64,000 nucleotides of DNA. Source: Larix kaempferi (taxonomy: Eukaryota; Streptophyta; Pinopsida; Pinales; Pinaceae). Positions 21,560 to 32,369 of this stretch are shown piece by piece (the first letter of the stretch is position 1; each line of letters starts with the position of its first letter). The notes under the pieces are model-generated. The model saw only the letters and a list, made by a program, of their open reading frames with translations, made no database searches and was not told where the DNA came from. Made by a program: the position numbers and the translations under genes. The stretch covers positions 8,378,501 through 8,442,500 of the forward strand of contig BSBM01000592.1 of the NCBI GenBank assembly GCA_027924585.1, given 5' to 3'.

Positions 21560-22215
21560 TAAGTTGCTAAGAAACTTGGGTTCACAGGGATGCCAATTTT
21601 AGAAACATGGAACTTGGGTACGTTGGGGGTACTAAGTTAAAGTTACTAACTAAACAGTAAAACATGCACATTGCATCAAATTTCATTGATATAACGTGGA
21701 AATTACATATGAAACATAAGTTTGAATATGATAAACCAAATGGAAAATTTTAATTATTTTTCGTTTTTGGGACCCATAGGTCTGTGGAAGTCTTCAATCA
21801 TCCCCAACAATGTTATCAGAACTAGATTGGTCATCAAACTGGTTAAGCCCAAAAATATGAAAAAGACTGGAACCAGAAAAAAAAAGACCAATCGATAAAA
21901 AACATAAAATATTCAAATTTTGAAAAAAATATATATTCATGTGCATCCATATGAATCCAAACCATTATACACAAATATGCAAATTTTCTCATCTATATAG
22001 AAATTGTGCATATAACTAAAATAACATCGAGTGTAATCTAATTCTAACCCAAATTACATAAACAAAGAGGCTCTAAATGGCCTCTAAAGTCCAAAAAAAT
22101 TCATGCTACAACAAATAATTACGTATCATCAAAATAATTGCCTATATTGGGATCTTATTCATCAATAGCACCCTATGCCCCACTCCACTAGGCTTTATCC
22201 CTTACCTCTACCTCG
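21560..22215 (-). mobile_element. DNA-transposon-like segment, homologous to the core of 43220-44390
   Basis: Reverse complement of this stretch matches 43960-44390 in order: 'ggggcatagggtgctattga', 'tttggattcatatggatgca', then 'gtacccaagtt' and a terminal 'GTTGCTAAGAAACTTGGGTT'-like end (GTTGCCAGGAATCTTGGGG at 44360-44378). About 300 bp are extra here. The shared end could be a terminal inverted repeat, but no target duplication was found. Class uncertain. Confidence 0.5.
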
Positions 22216-22288
22216 AACAGAAGAAATGTTTTATTTATTTAACCAAAATTTCATTCTTTTAAAAATACAACCACTTTAAATAATAATC

Positions 22289-22464
22289 AAGAAAAACATA
22301 ATAATTAATTATAAGCTCAACACCACAATATAAATAATTTAAAGAATCTGTTTCATTATTAAATTGGTCAACACACACACACACAAGAAAAACATAATAA
22401 TTAATCATAAGCTCAGCACCACAATATAAATAATTTAAAGAATCTGTTTCATTATTAAATTGGT

Positions 22465-22500
<36 letters not shown>
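22289..22500. repeat. 96-bp tandem duplication with (AC)n tracts
   Basis: Two near-identical units start at 22289 and 22385 (AAGAAAAACATAATAATTAA), each ending in an AC run; the second run is longer, at about 22468-22500. Unit plus microsatellite was duplicated together. Confidence 0.88.
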
Positions 22501-22506
<6 letters not shown>

Positions 22507-22840
22507 ACGGTCTTGACCTCTTGTACATGGTAACCCCACATGTGCTCAGCATGGACAAAATCCCCTCAGGTACATGGCCTCTCCCAATCCCCACTCTCTT
22601 CCTCGTGAAAACTCCTCCCATGACCCTCCAATTCATCAAATCATCTTTATATAGTGTGTAAAGTCCAATACCGAAAAGTAATGACCTTTCACATTTACAT
22701 CATAACTCATTATTTGGTAACAAATATAGGAATTTTTTTTTTTGTAAATCTTTTACATATTTTTCATTTTTATTCGTTATTTTCAAAACTCTTTTCTTTT
22801 TCATTTATTTATTTATCACATGGAAAATTGGTCCGTGACA
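22501..22840 (-). mobile_element. Possible Ty3-type LTR end
   Basis: On the minus strand AAGGAGGGGAGAA is followed by TGTCACGGACC at 22840, the common form of a Ty3 polypurine tract meeting a 3' LTR. The far end of this LTR was not found and no second copy is present. Confidence 0.35.
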
Positions 22841-25220
22841 TTCTCCCCTCCTTGAATTGATGATGTCCTCATCATCCTTGACCTCATCTGCATCAAAAAT
22901 TCAGTATGAGATATCACTTTTCTTTTAAATATCTTGGAAATTTTTCCCAAACCTCTCTTTCTTTTAAATGTTAGAACATCAACATGGAAGTCATAGATCA
23001 ACAAACATCAATAAATTAACATGAGATCAAACACAATCTAATAAGAACATAATTTTAACAAATTATATTCCAAGGGTGAATATTCATTGGCCTCAACAAT
23101 TCATAATCATGTTATTAATACATTGATTTAATTGTATCTATCATCACAAAATTATCTTAAAGAAATGCATCAAGCCATAGATAAATAAAAAATAAAAAAA
23201 TTTATTTGCAAGTAATTGGCAAACATCCACATAAGAGTTGAACATTGAGTACTAAGATGAAACCCATTTTTAAATGCTAATTGCATTTAACAACTATAAT
23301 GCTATATTGCAAACTTGTGTGAACAATTATCACATCATGCAAACTATCACACGACACTAGGACACTATAGAGATCAACCAATATGAAACCACCACTTTTA
23401 TCTCCAAAATCTCCATCACTCATTCCAATATTTAAAACACCTCCCTCTTAGCTACTCTTTTAGTCAAGCTAAGATAGATCCTTCTATATTATGCTCCCTC
23501 ATGAAATTATTTTCCAGTCATAGCAAGGAGGATCATGGACATTTGTGATTTTCTCAACCAAGACACATTAACATATCTATCAAGGTGTGACTCTATAATA
23601 GTACAAACTTAGTTTGAATTATAAGCTCCTACGTAAATTATATTTCTTATGTCGTCACAATCATATTGCTATCACTGCTATGTCTATAGTATCACTTCCC
23701 ATGGTGTATAATCTTAGCATAATCATTATAGATTATCATCACTTTAAGGTAACACTACATATAAAAAAAAATTCAAACATAATATTCACACAACTCTCAG
23801 TCCTTCTACCTCTTCCAAAGGTGAGAGTGAGCTACACTTGTTATAAATGAAGGAATAAACCAAACCTATGGGTTCACAAGTTTATTCATGTTCTGGAATC
23901 CATTCCAAAATCCTGGTACTTAGATGAAGAAGCCATAAGACAATTATGGAGTTGCGCTACTCTTCAAATTCAATTCTATGAAGACTTTAATTTTATGGGG
24001 AAATTTGATGAAGTCAAACCTAGATTGACTAAGGATGCCTTGTTCACCAATAGGTTTCAAAATTTAAGTAATCCTCCTATCTATTCTTATCATCAATAAT
24101 TTCTCAGCTTAAAGATACTTGTCACGAGGATGGAGTCTCCTCTATAAGGAATTTATCATTCAAAGATTTTCTCCATCCCTCCAGAAACTCTAACCTCTAA
24201 ATTTTTTATTTTTATTTTTTATCAATCAATTAAATTAAAATATTAAAAATAACATTAAAAATATAATAAATAAATAAACCAACACAAATCTAGCTTATTG
24301 ATTTCAAACCTTTCTAAAATGATAAAATCAAATAGATATTTAATAATTGTAATATTTTAATTAAAGGAATGATTTTAAAATAGAAAAAACTTTTAAAACC
24401 TTTGGTTGCTTGGTACATGTTACTATATCAAAGGATATAGTCCATCGTTTTGTGGTAGATTGATAAGCTAAAATATTCATGGTAATGAAAATTTAACAAT
24501 ATTATGATGATTATAGGTGATATTGAGAATGACTTAAGTGAATGAAATCCCCTGAGATAACAAAAAACACCCAACAAATAGTGCACTAACCCTTACGCCT
24601 AACCTAATACCATGCCCATATTTTTTTCCCTTAAAATTAGGCTTATTAAAGTTTATCCTATGCACATTTAACTCAATTTTCACTCTCTTAATTAGACTTG
24701 TGAATGGTCATACACAACATAATTTTTTTTTAACCCTAAAATATACAATAAACAAAAATATCATACAATCAACCTTTTATTAAAATTAAGATACAACAAT
24801 ATATCATTTATCTCTCCCAAAAGATAAATATGGTTTTGGTTTCCATAATTTTAATTAGAAGTAATATTTTTTGATTAGTTAGGCATGGATAAAACCATGG
24901 GTTACCCAAAACCATGGGTCCATAAACCACTAACACTAAATCCATTATTGACCAAATCAAGGTTATTCTTAATCACTTTATAACTAATCAATAATAAATT
25001 AACACACTACATCACAATGTTAAAGGTGGTTGTGAAATTCTACAGCTCTTACTTTTTTTAATCATATGAATTGTCTTCGGCTTCTTATTTAAAGGGGTAG
25101 AAAGAAGTTAAAATACGAAGATAAGAAATGAAAATATTGATGTTAATTTTTAAAAAAGTGTAAAATACTATTATATATAATATACTTATGTTTTTCTATC
25201 GTGATTCTATTATTACAAGC
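22841..25220. other. AT-rich unassigned DNA
   Basis: No domain, RNA gene or clear mobile element recognised. If the junction at 22840 is real, this would be the interior of a Ty3 element, but no gag-pol motif survives that I can see. Contains several poly-A/poly-T runs. Confidence 0.4.
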
Positions 25221-25480
25221 TTTTTGTTGATTTACCATTTAATAGTCTTTAATCTTATAAATTTAGTATAAATTAGGTGAATATCTCATTTTCCTATGAT
25301 AATAAGTGTAATATGAAATACAATTAACTAAGTTGTCAACATGATTTTTGTTACCCTTTTTGTTGATTTAGCATTTAATAATCTTTAATCTTATAAATTT
25401 AGTATAAATTAGGTGAATATCTCATTTTCCTATGATAATAATTGTAATATGAAATACAATTAACTAAGTTAGTATAGGAT
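25221..25480. repeat. 136-bp tandem duplication
   Basis: 'tttttgttgattta' begins at 25221 and again at 25357; the copies agree at nearly all positions through 'ttaactaagtt'. AT-rich, non-coding. Confidence 0.85.
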
Positions 25481-25639
25481 TAAATGCTAGTTTATATTGT
25501 CAACATGATTTTTGTTGGTAAATAAGATATTAATGTCAATATTATCCATAGGTCAATCTAAACTGAAATTGGAGTTTTTTTTTAAAGTTGAATTCTATAT
25601 ATCTTCCCAAAAGGAAAATAAAGACTATGAAACAAATAG

Positions 25640-26360
25640 TTCTAACTTTAATATATAGCCAATGACTCTCTCCTTCCTCTATTTATATGAGAGGTAAAGG
25701 AGACCAACAATATAACACATGTTAACCTAAGCTTTACAAGCAATCCTACTAAACATAAGTAAGACACACACAAGTGAAGCACTCCACTCCTAGAGTACAA
25801 ATGCCAAGCTCAATGATGATGTCATGCACAATAGTGACCCAAGGTGATGTAGTTATGCAAGGCAAGTCCACACCACTCTATCCCAAGCCTCTACAAACAC
25901 CATCTATCCTCCAAAGAGAAGTACTCCACTAGGGCATGTACCCCCTACAAAACATTGTCGAAGCCCCAAGCATATCTAAGCCATCTCCAATCCTCCAAAT
26001 AGGAAACCAAGCTATCGCATACCATATAGGGATTGTATCCCTCCACAATGCACAATGCTACTCATATCCTGCAGGGCATACGCCCACCAAGTGAATCCTC
26101 CATGTGGCCATCATGCAAGGCATCCACCATCCAGCTAAGAGATCTCCAATGCCCTAGGGAATAACACTAATCCAGTGATCATATGAGATATAGCATCCTC
26201 TAAGTAAGCTATCACAAGTGTGCATATCCATCATGGACCATCTCTCATGCTAAAATCCATCTCCGACCATCCAGGGGTTGAACATACACCATGCACCCCA
26301 AATCTCTTCAAGCACACCAAACATGGTGTCAACACTTTTGAAGTAACCGAAAGTCTAACA
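25640..26360 (-). repeat. LTR-like segment X1
   Basis: Aligned with 31345-32049 in the same orientation, with many shared blocks such as 'actaaacataagtaag', 'cactcctagagtacaa', 'caatagtgacccaaggtgat', 'cctccatgtggccatcatg' and 'cccaaatctc'. The right end reads AGTCTAACA; on the minus strand this is TGTTAGACT preceded by AAAGAGGGAG, a good purine tract/LTR junction. The left end is unclear. About 80-85% similar to X2 by eye. Confidence 0.65.
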
Positions 26361-26371
26361 CTCCCTCTTTA
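26361..26371 (-). other. Purine tract beside X1
   Basis: TAAAGAGGGAG on the minus strand directly before TGTTAGAC; identifies X1 as a 3' LTR of a minus-strand element. Confidence 0.55.
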
Positions 26372-29300
26372 CAAGGAAAGTGTTTACACCAACACCTATT
26401 GATTCCTTATGCAACTCCACTAAATATACTATAAATCAATACTGGCTATGGTCCTGGAATCAACCATCGTCATTTGCAACAAAGTTATCATCCATGCCAT
26501 CACAACATTTGGATCATCTAATGAATAATGACCAACTGTGAATATATAGGAATGTCTCCTTGGAGCAACATTCAACCGCAACCCTCCATCATCCTCAAGA
26601 TCACGAGTCAACATCAATGGGTACCACATCGTAATCTGCCCAAGACAACTTGCAAAAATAATCGTATCTCCCTACAAGATCAAATGGATATTGGGATGCA
26701 AAAGTCATGGTATAGTCATTGAACTATGCAAGGTCATCATTAACTTGTCATCATGAGAATCCCTCTCATACACCTCAAATCCTATGGCAACTGAACTATC
26801 CTAAACTAGGCTCACTGCCTAATCTCAAGAGAATCCTAAAGTAAGAGTATCATCAAGAGAGAATCCAAAATCCATGCCTTTGTACTCCATAATGCTGCCA
26901 TTAGTTGCAACTCTAGAATCAATCTAGGAAACATCCTTCATCAAGGCATCATACCTCTCCTCCAATGTATAGCTAGAAGTCTTGTTACCCCTTTCTCAAC
27001 AAGGGGTGATATGTTGATAAGTTGTTTGTAAGATGAGATTTGTGGCTTCTACATAGGTCATTGGTCATAGGTGCTTCCATCATTTTCAAATGGTCCATGT
27101 GCCTTGGATGTGCCTAGCAAAGATAGTGTCAAATGCCCTAGTGTTGTGATATCTCTTACCCTCATTAACACTTCGAATCTTTGTTCATATGATGATATGC
27201 TTTCATGGGATGTTACTTCTATGCTTGTATAATGACTCATAACACTTAAATTAGATACTAAGTACTTATAAGTGTATCATTCTGAAAGATAAGTTGTACC
27301 TATGATTTTTTCAACACTAGCCAATTCATCCATCCATCCCCTTCATTTTCCCTTTTGTAAATGATGTGTCATCAATAATAACCTTAAGTCTCATAAATAT
27401 TCCTTGAATGCCTCAGTAAAAGCTAAAAGATTCTAATACTCAAAGGTCGATGCTGCTAAATTAAATTGGAAATATATGGGAGATATTCCCCCTTGCAAAA
27501 GTCAGGTTCCCTATTTCCCAGGTTATCAAAGCCAAATCTAAATTAAAAGAACTAAACCAATGAAAAGGCCAAAGAAATGCAAATAAATGAAAAAACAAAT
27601 TATAAGGGATCGCAAAAAAGAGGTGCAAGGTTGGGTGACCCATGACAACACTTCCTTTTAAGGCACACATGTGGAAGGAATATCTTAAACCCTAGCTCTT
27701 TAAAGGTAAGGGTAGACCTATCACACTTAGTTGCTATGATGGTTAATTTGCAAAGACTCCTTTCTTTTCATAAGTACACATTCACTTCATGTACCCTCAC
27801 TTCATGTAATAAGGTTTTAAAAGGGTCACACCAATGTTAGATATGATGACTAAAAGTTAGATAAGTCATTGAGTTGTTAGGAAAGTGTAATTGTAGTTAA
27901 TTTCATGTATTATCTTCATATTTGTGAACATTTCCTAAGTTATATGTGGATAACCCCTTAGCACTAGAGCGCTCTACTATGATATGACACTTGGTGTGGT
28001 ACACTTGATGGTTATTGGGGTCTCTAGGATGGGCCACCTCCTTCCTACATGATGAAGAACCTCACTTCCTTAGCATGTGGGAGACATTGCACAATTTTGG
28101 ACCATGCTCTATCACACTTGAACCTAGCTTTATCACATTGGATTGTTGGAGCTTGATCTAGATGCTTGTTGAGGACATTGGAGCTCATTTTAGAGGGTCG
28201 TACCCACACATGTGAGCATTTTGAGGCTTTTTCATAATGATTTGTTGGAGCACTCTAGGGTTTGATCCTAGATTAGGTTAAGGCTACCACATGGCACTTT
28301 TTTATGGAGAGTGCTCCCCTTCTTGAGGCATGTACCACTCATTACTTCACATTTTGACCTTGACGTCACCTTGGTGAGAGATCTTGGACCACACATGTGG
28401 GGTTTTGAGAGGGGCACTCTAGTTTTTTGGAGTTCATTTGTTCACTTCGCTATTTGATGGACCATTTGGAGGAAAGCGCTCCCTTTCGTGGAGCTTCCAT
28501 GTATCATTTCCATGTATTGACCCTTCACTAGATGGTGTGCCCCCTTTATATTGGGCTTATTGTTGGTTTGTTGGACTTGTTTATGATTTTTGACCATTTC
28601 TCGAGGACTTTTGAGCCTCCCTAGGATAGATATAGGGTTTTGGTAGATCTATTATTATTTTATTTTGAAGGACGTTGAGCTCCTCTCCTATATAAGAGAG
28701 CCTCTTCCTCATTGCATCTGATTGTTGTTGATTGGAGAATAAAGTTATCTTTTGCATCAAAGGCTCTTGGTTTCTTTGGGATCTCTTTTACATGTAAGGC
28801 ATATCTTGGTGATCTATCTTGAGGTAACATGCGTTTTCTTGCATTGTCAAGTTTCTAGATCTAGTCCATAAGAAGGGTAATCTTACTCCATTGGAATCAA
28901 GTAGGGAAGAATTTCTTTACTTGTTACATGCTCTAGTCATGTAGCTTGCTTGTGATTGTCCTCTTAGGAGGGTTGCAAGTTAAAGTGTGCATAGGTAGGG
29001 TATGTGCTAGGATCTAGTCATCGAAGGTGTATGCTTTAAGATGACTTTTCCTTGGAAGGGTTTGCATGAAACCCTTAAGGTTTGAAGGGAATTTGTCGTG
29101 TTTTGTAGGTGTTCCAGCCAAGTAATCTCAAATAAGGCCCAAGGAGAATTGTTTCAAGGACTTTATCTACCCAAGGAACAAAGGCACTAATCTAGACTCT
29201 ACCACTCCATCTCATCAACCACTAAACTTCAAAAAATCAATTTCTTTTTATTTTTTTAGGGTGAAATTCGGTTTCCTTCAAGGCAACAATAATTTTCATA

Positions 29301-29630
29301 TTTCCTCTTCCATCAAGCCAAGGTAAATTCTCATGCTTTAGCATCATTTTTAGGCTTGATTTATTTGGTTTTATTTTTGTTTTGTCTTTATTTCCTAACA
29401 CCAAAAACACAAGTAAAACAACCCTAATAACTCCATAAAATCATATTTGTAAGTTCAGGTTTCATGCTAGAATAATCACATTAAATAATAGGTTTCTCAT
29501 TTATGTTTTAAAGCTGATTTAAGTGGTTATATGGCTCATAATTCATCTTAATTAATTCTGGAACATTATAATAGCATACTAAACTTAATTCTGGAATTTT
29601 TATGGGCATCTATCATCATGAAATTTTCAA
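26372..29630 (-). other. Interval between X1 and X2: unassigned, with LTR-leader-like sequence
   Basis: No protein domain I can name. Minus-strand stretches at 26880-26990 and 27058-27240 look vaguely like retroelement gag but do not support a call. Plus-strand sequence from about 27835 (TGTTAGATATGATG) through a TATATAAGAGAG box near 28692 and a T-rich leader resembles an LTR of another element. The interval may be a composite of several insertions. Confidence 0.3.
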
Positions 29631-30262
29631 TTTTCATGGTTTAAATTTCTGTTCTTTATTACTTATTGAATCCTGGAAATTTCTGAGTTATCTTGCTTTA
29701 GTACATAACAGCAATCTCATTCTAAATGCAAGATATTTTGAGTGTTCACTTGTTTAAAATTGGATTATAATTTCATGTTTAGTTAAACAAATCTATTATC
29801 TAAGTGGTTCACTTTTAAAATCTGGAAATTACTTGTGCAATTTGGTTCCTTCCTCATGCACAACTCATAGGATGTTTCTCATGTGTTTGAGTTATTGTCT
29901 AAATTTCTAATTGACGGATTGGTATTAAACCATTAATTCAATTCAGTTTTCATGGTTTAAATTTCTGTTCTTTATTACTTATTGAATGCTGGAAATTTCT
30001 GAGTTATCTTGCTTTAGTACATAACAGCAATCTCATTCTAAATGCAAGATATTTTTAGTGTTCACTTGTTTAAAATTGGATTATAATTTCATTTTTAGTT
30101 AAACAAATCTATTATCTAAGTGGTTCACTTTTAAAATCTGGAAATTACTTGTGCAATTTGGTTCCTTCCTCATGCACAACTCATGGGATGTTTCTCATGT
30201 GTTTGAGTTATTGTCTAAATTTCTAATTGACGGATTGGTATTAAACCATTAATTCAATTCCA
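29631..30262. repeat. 316-bp tandem duplication
   Basis: 29631-29946 and 29947-30262 are almost identical (a few substitutions such as cctgg/gctgg, gagtg/tagtg, tagga/tggga). Unit starts TTTTCATGGTTTAAATTTCT. The high identity implies a recent event. No coding signal. Confidence 0.92.
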
Positions 30263-31169
30263 CAATTGGAGAAGTGATTCTCATCATTTCAAAAAATCTT
30301 GAATCTCATCTAATTAATCTAACACCTTGAGTGACACCCTGCTCCAGAATTTTTTTTCAATCAAGGCATCACCTTGGGCCATAACTTCATATAATATAAG
30401 GCATTAATTGGGCAACTTATTCCACCTTTAATTTCAGTTTTGGGTGTATTTATATTCCAGCAAATGAACCCACTGTTTAACCACATTTGGTATTGATTTA
30501 TTATGAGTTTATTTTCTACAAAGTATATATTAATTTCCAGAATTGATGATCTTAATGTTCATGGCTTTTATTCAAATGATATCTTTGAGATTTCCAATAA
30601 GTGTTTGATTTATTTGGCATTTCTAATATTACATGTTCAAGGACTATTTCGGGGAAATTAACTTTGGTCTAATCACACATTTAATTAAGTTATAATCAAT
30701 CCCCTTAGCTTTCTTCAATAAATCCACAAATAATAAATGGTTGTACTACTATCTTCAAACTTAGGGTTAAGACCCTTAACAATTTCCTCTCAAGTGTGTC
30801 AAATAAGCAAGACAATTAAGAGCTAGAAATAACCATCCCAAGAAGATAAAATGATAAAATATGCAATATATATGTGGACAACACAAAATCTCACATATAT
30901 ATATGCTCAATGAATGAAATACATACATAACATAGCCTCCTCTCAAGGCTATGGAAAAATCCAACCACCCAAGATGCCCTAGCTAGGGTTAGTCAACAAA
31001 CCTTGGCTCCTCCAAATGCAAGAATCCCTCCAACACTATCTCCAAGGCAAGACATCCTCCTCTTCTTCCCCAAATATATCCAAATGTTTCCAAACCCTAA
31101 TCTCTAACCTCCAAGGAATGGAACCCTAGAATCCAAGATGCTCCAAGAGACCAAGAAACCCTAGTTCCC

Positions 31170-31171
<2 letters not shown>
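30263..31171. other. Unassigned DNA with 'ccctagg/agggttt' leader-like stretch
   Basis: 30263-30780 is AT-rich without features. 30950-31170 is richer in 'ccaaggcaag', 'aaaccctaat' and 'accctag' words, the type of sequence found in U5/leader regions of plant LTR elements; it may belong to the element flanked by X1 and X2. No gene seen. Confidence 0.35.

Positions 31172-31219
<48 letters not shown>
31172..31219. repeat. (GA)24 microsatellite
   Basis: Uninterrupted GA dinucleotide run of 48 bases. Confidence 0.97.
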
Positions 31220-31221
<2 letters not shown>

Positions 31222-31344
31222 AAATGTACAAAGATGAATCTCAAGATAGAGAAATCATCCACCTTTTCAATGCTCCACTAGGGTTTCCTCATGAACCCTA
31301 GCACATCACTAAGAGAGCACTCCAAAAAAGAGATACAAATGAAT

Positions 31345-32049
31345 GTGTGATTGATGTGTTATTTGGAAAGACTCTTTTCTTCCTTTCTTTATATGAGAGG
31401 TAAGGGAGGCCAACAATGTAATATAGGTCGACCTAAGCCTTACAAGCAAGCCTACTAAACATAAGTAAGTCACACACAAGTGAAATGCTTCACTCCTAGA
31501 GTACAAGTGTCAAGCTCCAATGATGATGTCGTGCACAATAGTGACCCAAGGTGATATAGTTATGCAAGGAAAATCCACACCACTCCATCCCAATCTTCCA
31601 CAAACTCCATCCATTCTCCAAATCCCCTTGCAAGAACATTGTCGAAGCCCCAGATGTCCCAGAGCCATCTCCAATCTTTTGAACAGGAAACCAAGCTACC
31701 ACATTCCTTGAAGGGCTTGTAGCCCTCCTCCAAAATGCACAAAGCACCTCATATCCTATAGGGTGCTCTTCCACCAGATGAATCCTCCATGTGGCCATCA
31801 TGTAGGGTGTCCACCATCCAGGCAAGAGATCTCCAAGGCCAGCAGGGAAAACCATTGACCCAGTGATCATCTAAGTTATAGCATCTTCTAAGCAAGCTAT
31901 CACAAGTGTGCATATCCATCACAGACCATCTCTCATGCTACAATCCATCTCGAACCATTCAGTGGATGAACATACACCACGTACCCCAAATCTCATGAAG
32001 CACCCCAAACATGGTGTAAACACTTTCAGAGTAACCTAAAAATCTAACA
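31345..32049 (-). repeat. LTR-like segment X2
   Basis: Partner of X1. Its right end, AAATCTAACA at 32049, abuts the biotin synthase remnant at 32050. If X1-X2 is one minus-strand element, this is its 5' LTR and the primer-binding site should lie to the left; none was found. X2 homology extends left to about 31320-31345. Confidence 0.62.
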
Positions 32050-32369
32050 AACCCAACACCTTCAACATTTGCAGATCGAAATCAAAGTTATTAATAGGAG
32101 TGGTCAATAAATTTTCACCGGTAAAAACGAAATTTTCCCCAACTAGAAAGCATAATGCCTGCTTTGGCAAAGAGAAGCGAACCTACCTAGCAAATAATTT
32201 AACCATGGCCTTTGGCATCACAATTCATGTTGTTTCTATCTTACAAACTATTTCCCATATTTCAGCTAGCATTCAATCTTGAAGAGGTGTGCTTTTTTCT
32301 ACCTGTAAAGCATTTATAGGAACACTCTTTGGATGCTCAAAAAGTGTTTCCAATGTGCGTAGCAACCCA
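32050..32369 (-). pseudogene. BIO2: Biotin synthase pseudogene, C-terminal part
   Basis: The minus strand reads LLRTLETLFEHPKSVPINAL, then IVMPKAMVKLFA, VRFSLPKQALCFLVGENFVF and TGENLLTTPINNFDFD, ending KVLGL. This follows the C-terminal third of plant/bacterial biotin synthase (BioB), the radical-SAM enzyme that inserts sulfur into dethiobiotin, in mitochondria in plants. Three in-frame stops (after LQD, ETT and AR) show it is dead. It is the continuation of 42162-42520, cut off by element D; removing D and one copy of its target duplication joins the two parts in frame at VG|LLRT. The last codons are cut by segment X2. The remains run without introns over about 200 codons, suggesting a retrocopy. 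Confidence 0.88.
32365..32369. repeat. Target-site duplication of element D, left copy
   Basis: ACCCA; the matching copy is at 42162-42166. It lies inside the biotin synthase pseudogene. Confidence 0.93.

Noticed and set aside
22300-22500. CRISPR-like direct repeats
   Set aside because: Repeats are adjacent tandem units with a dinucleotide run, not short repeats separated by unique spacers; the genome is a plant.
22259-22639. 126-codon minus-strand open frame with a Val-Cys run
   Set aside because: The Val-Cys run is the translation of the AC microsatellite and the rest is the duplicated 96-bp unit.
27058-27240. Possible gag fragment (ESISSYEQRFEVLMRVRD) on the minus strand
   Set aside because: Vague resemblance only, with no second motif nearby; not enough to call.
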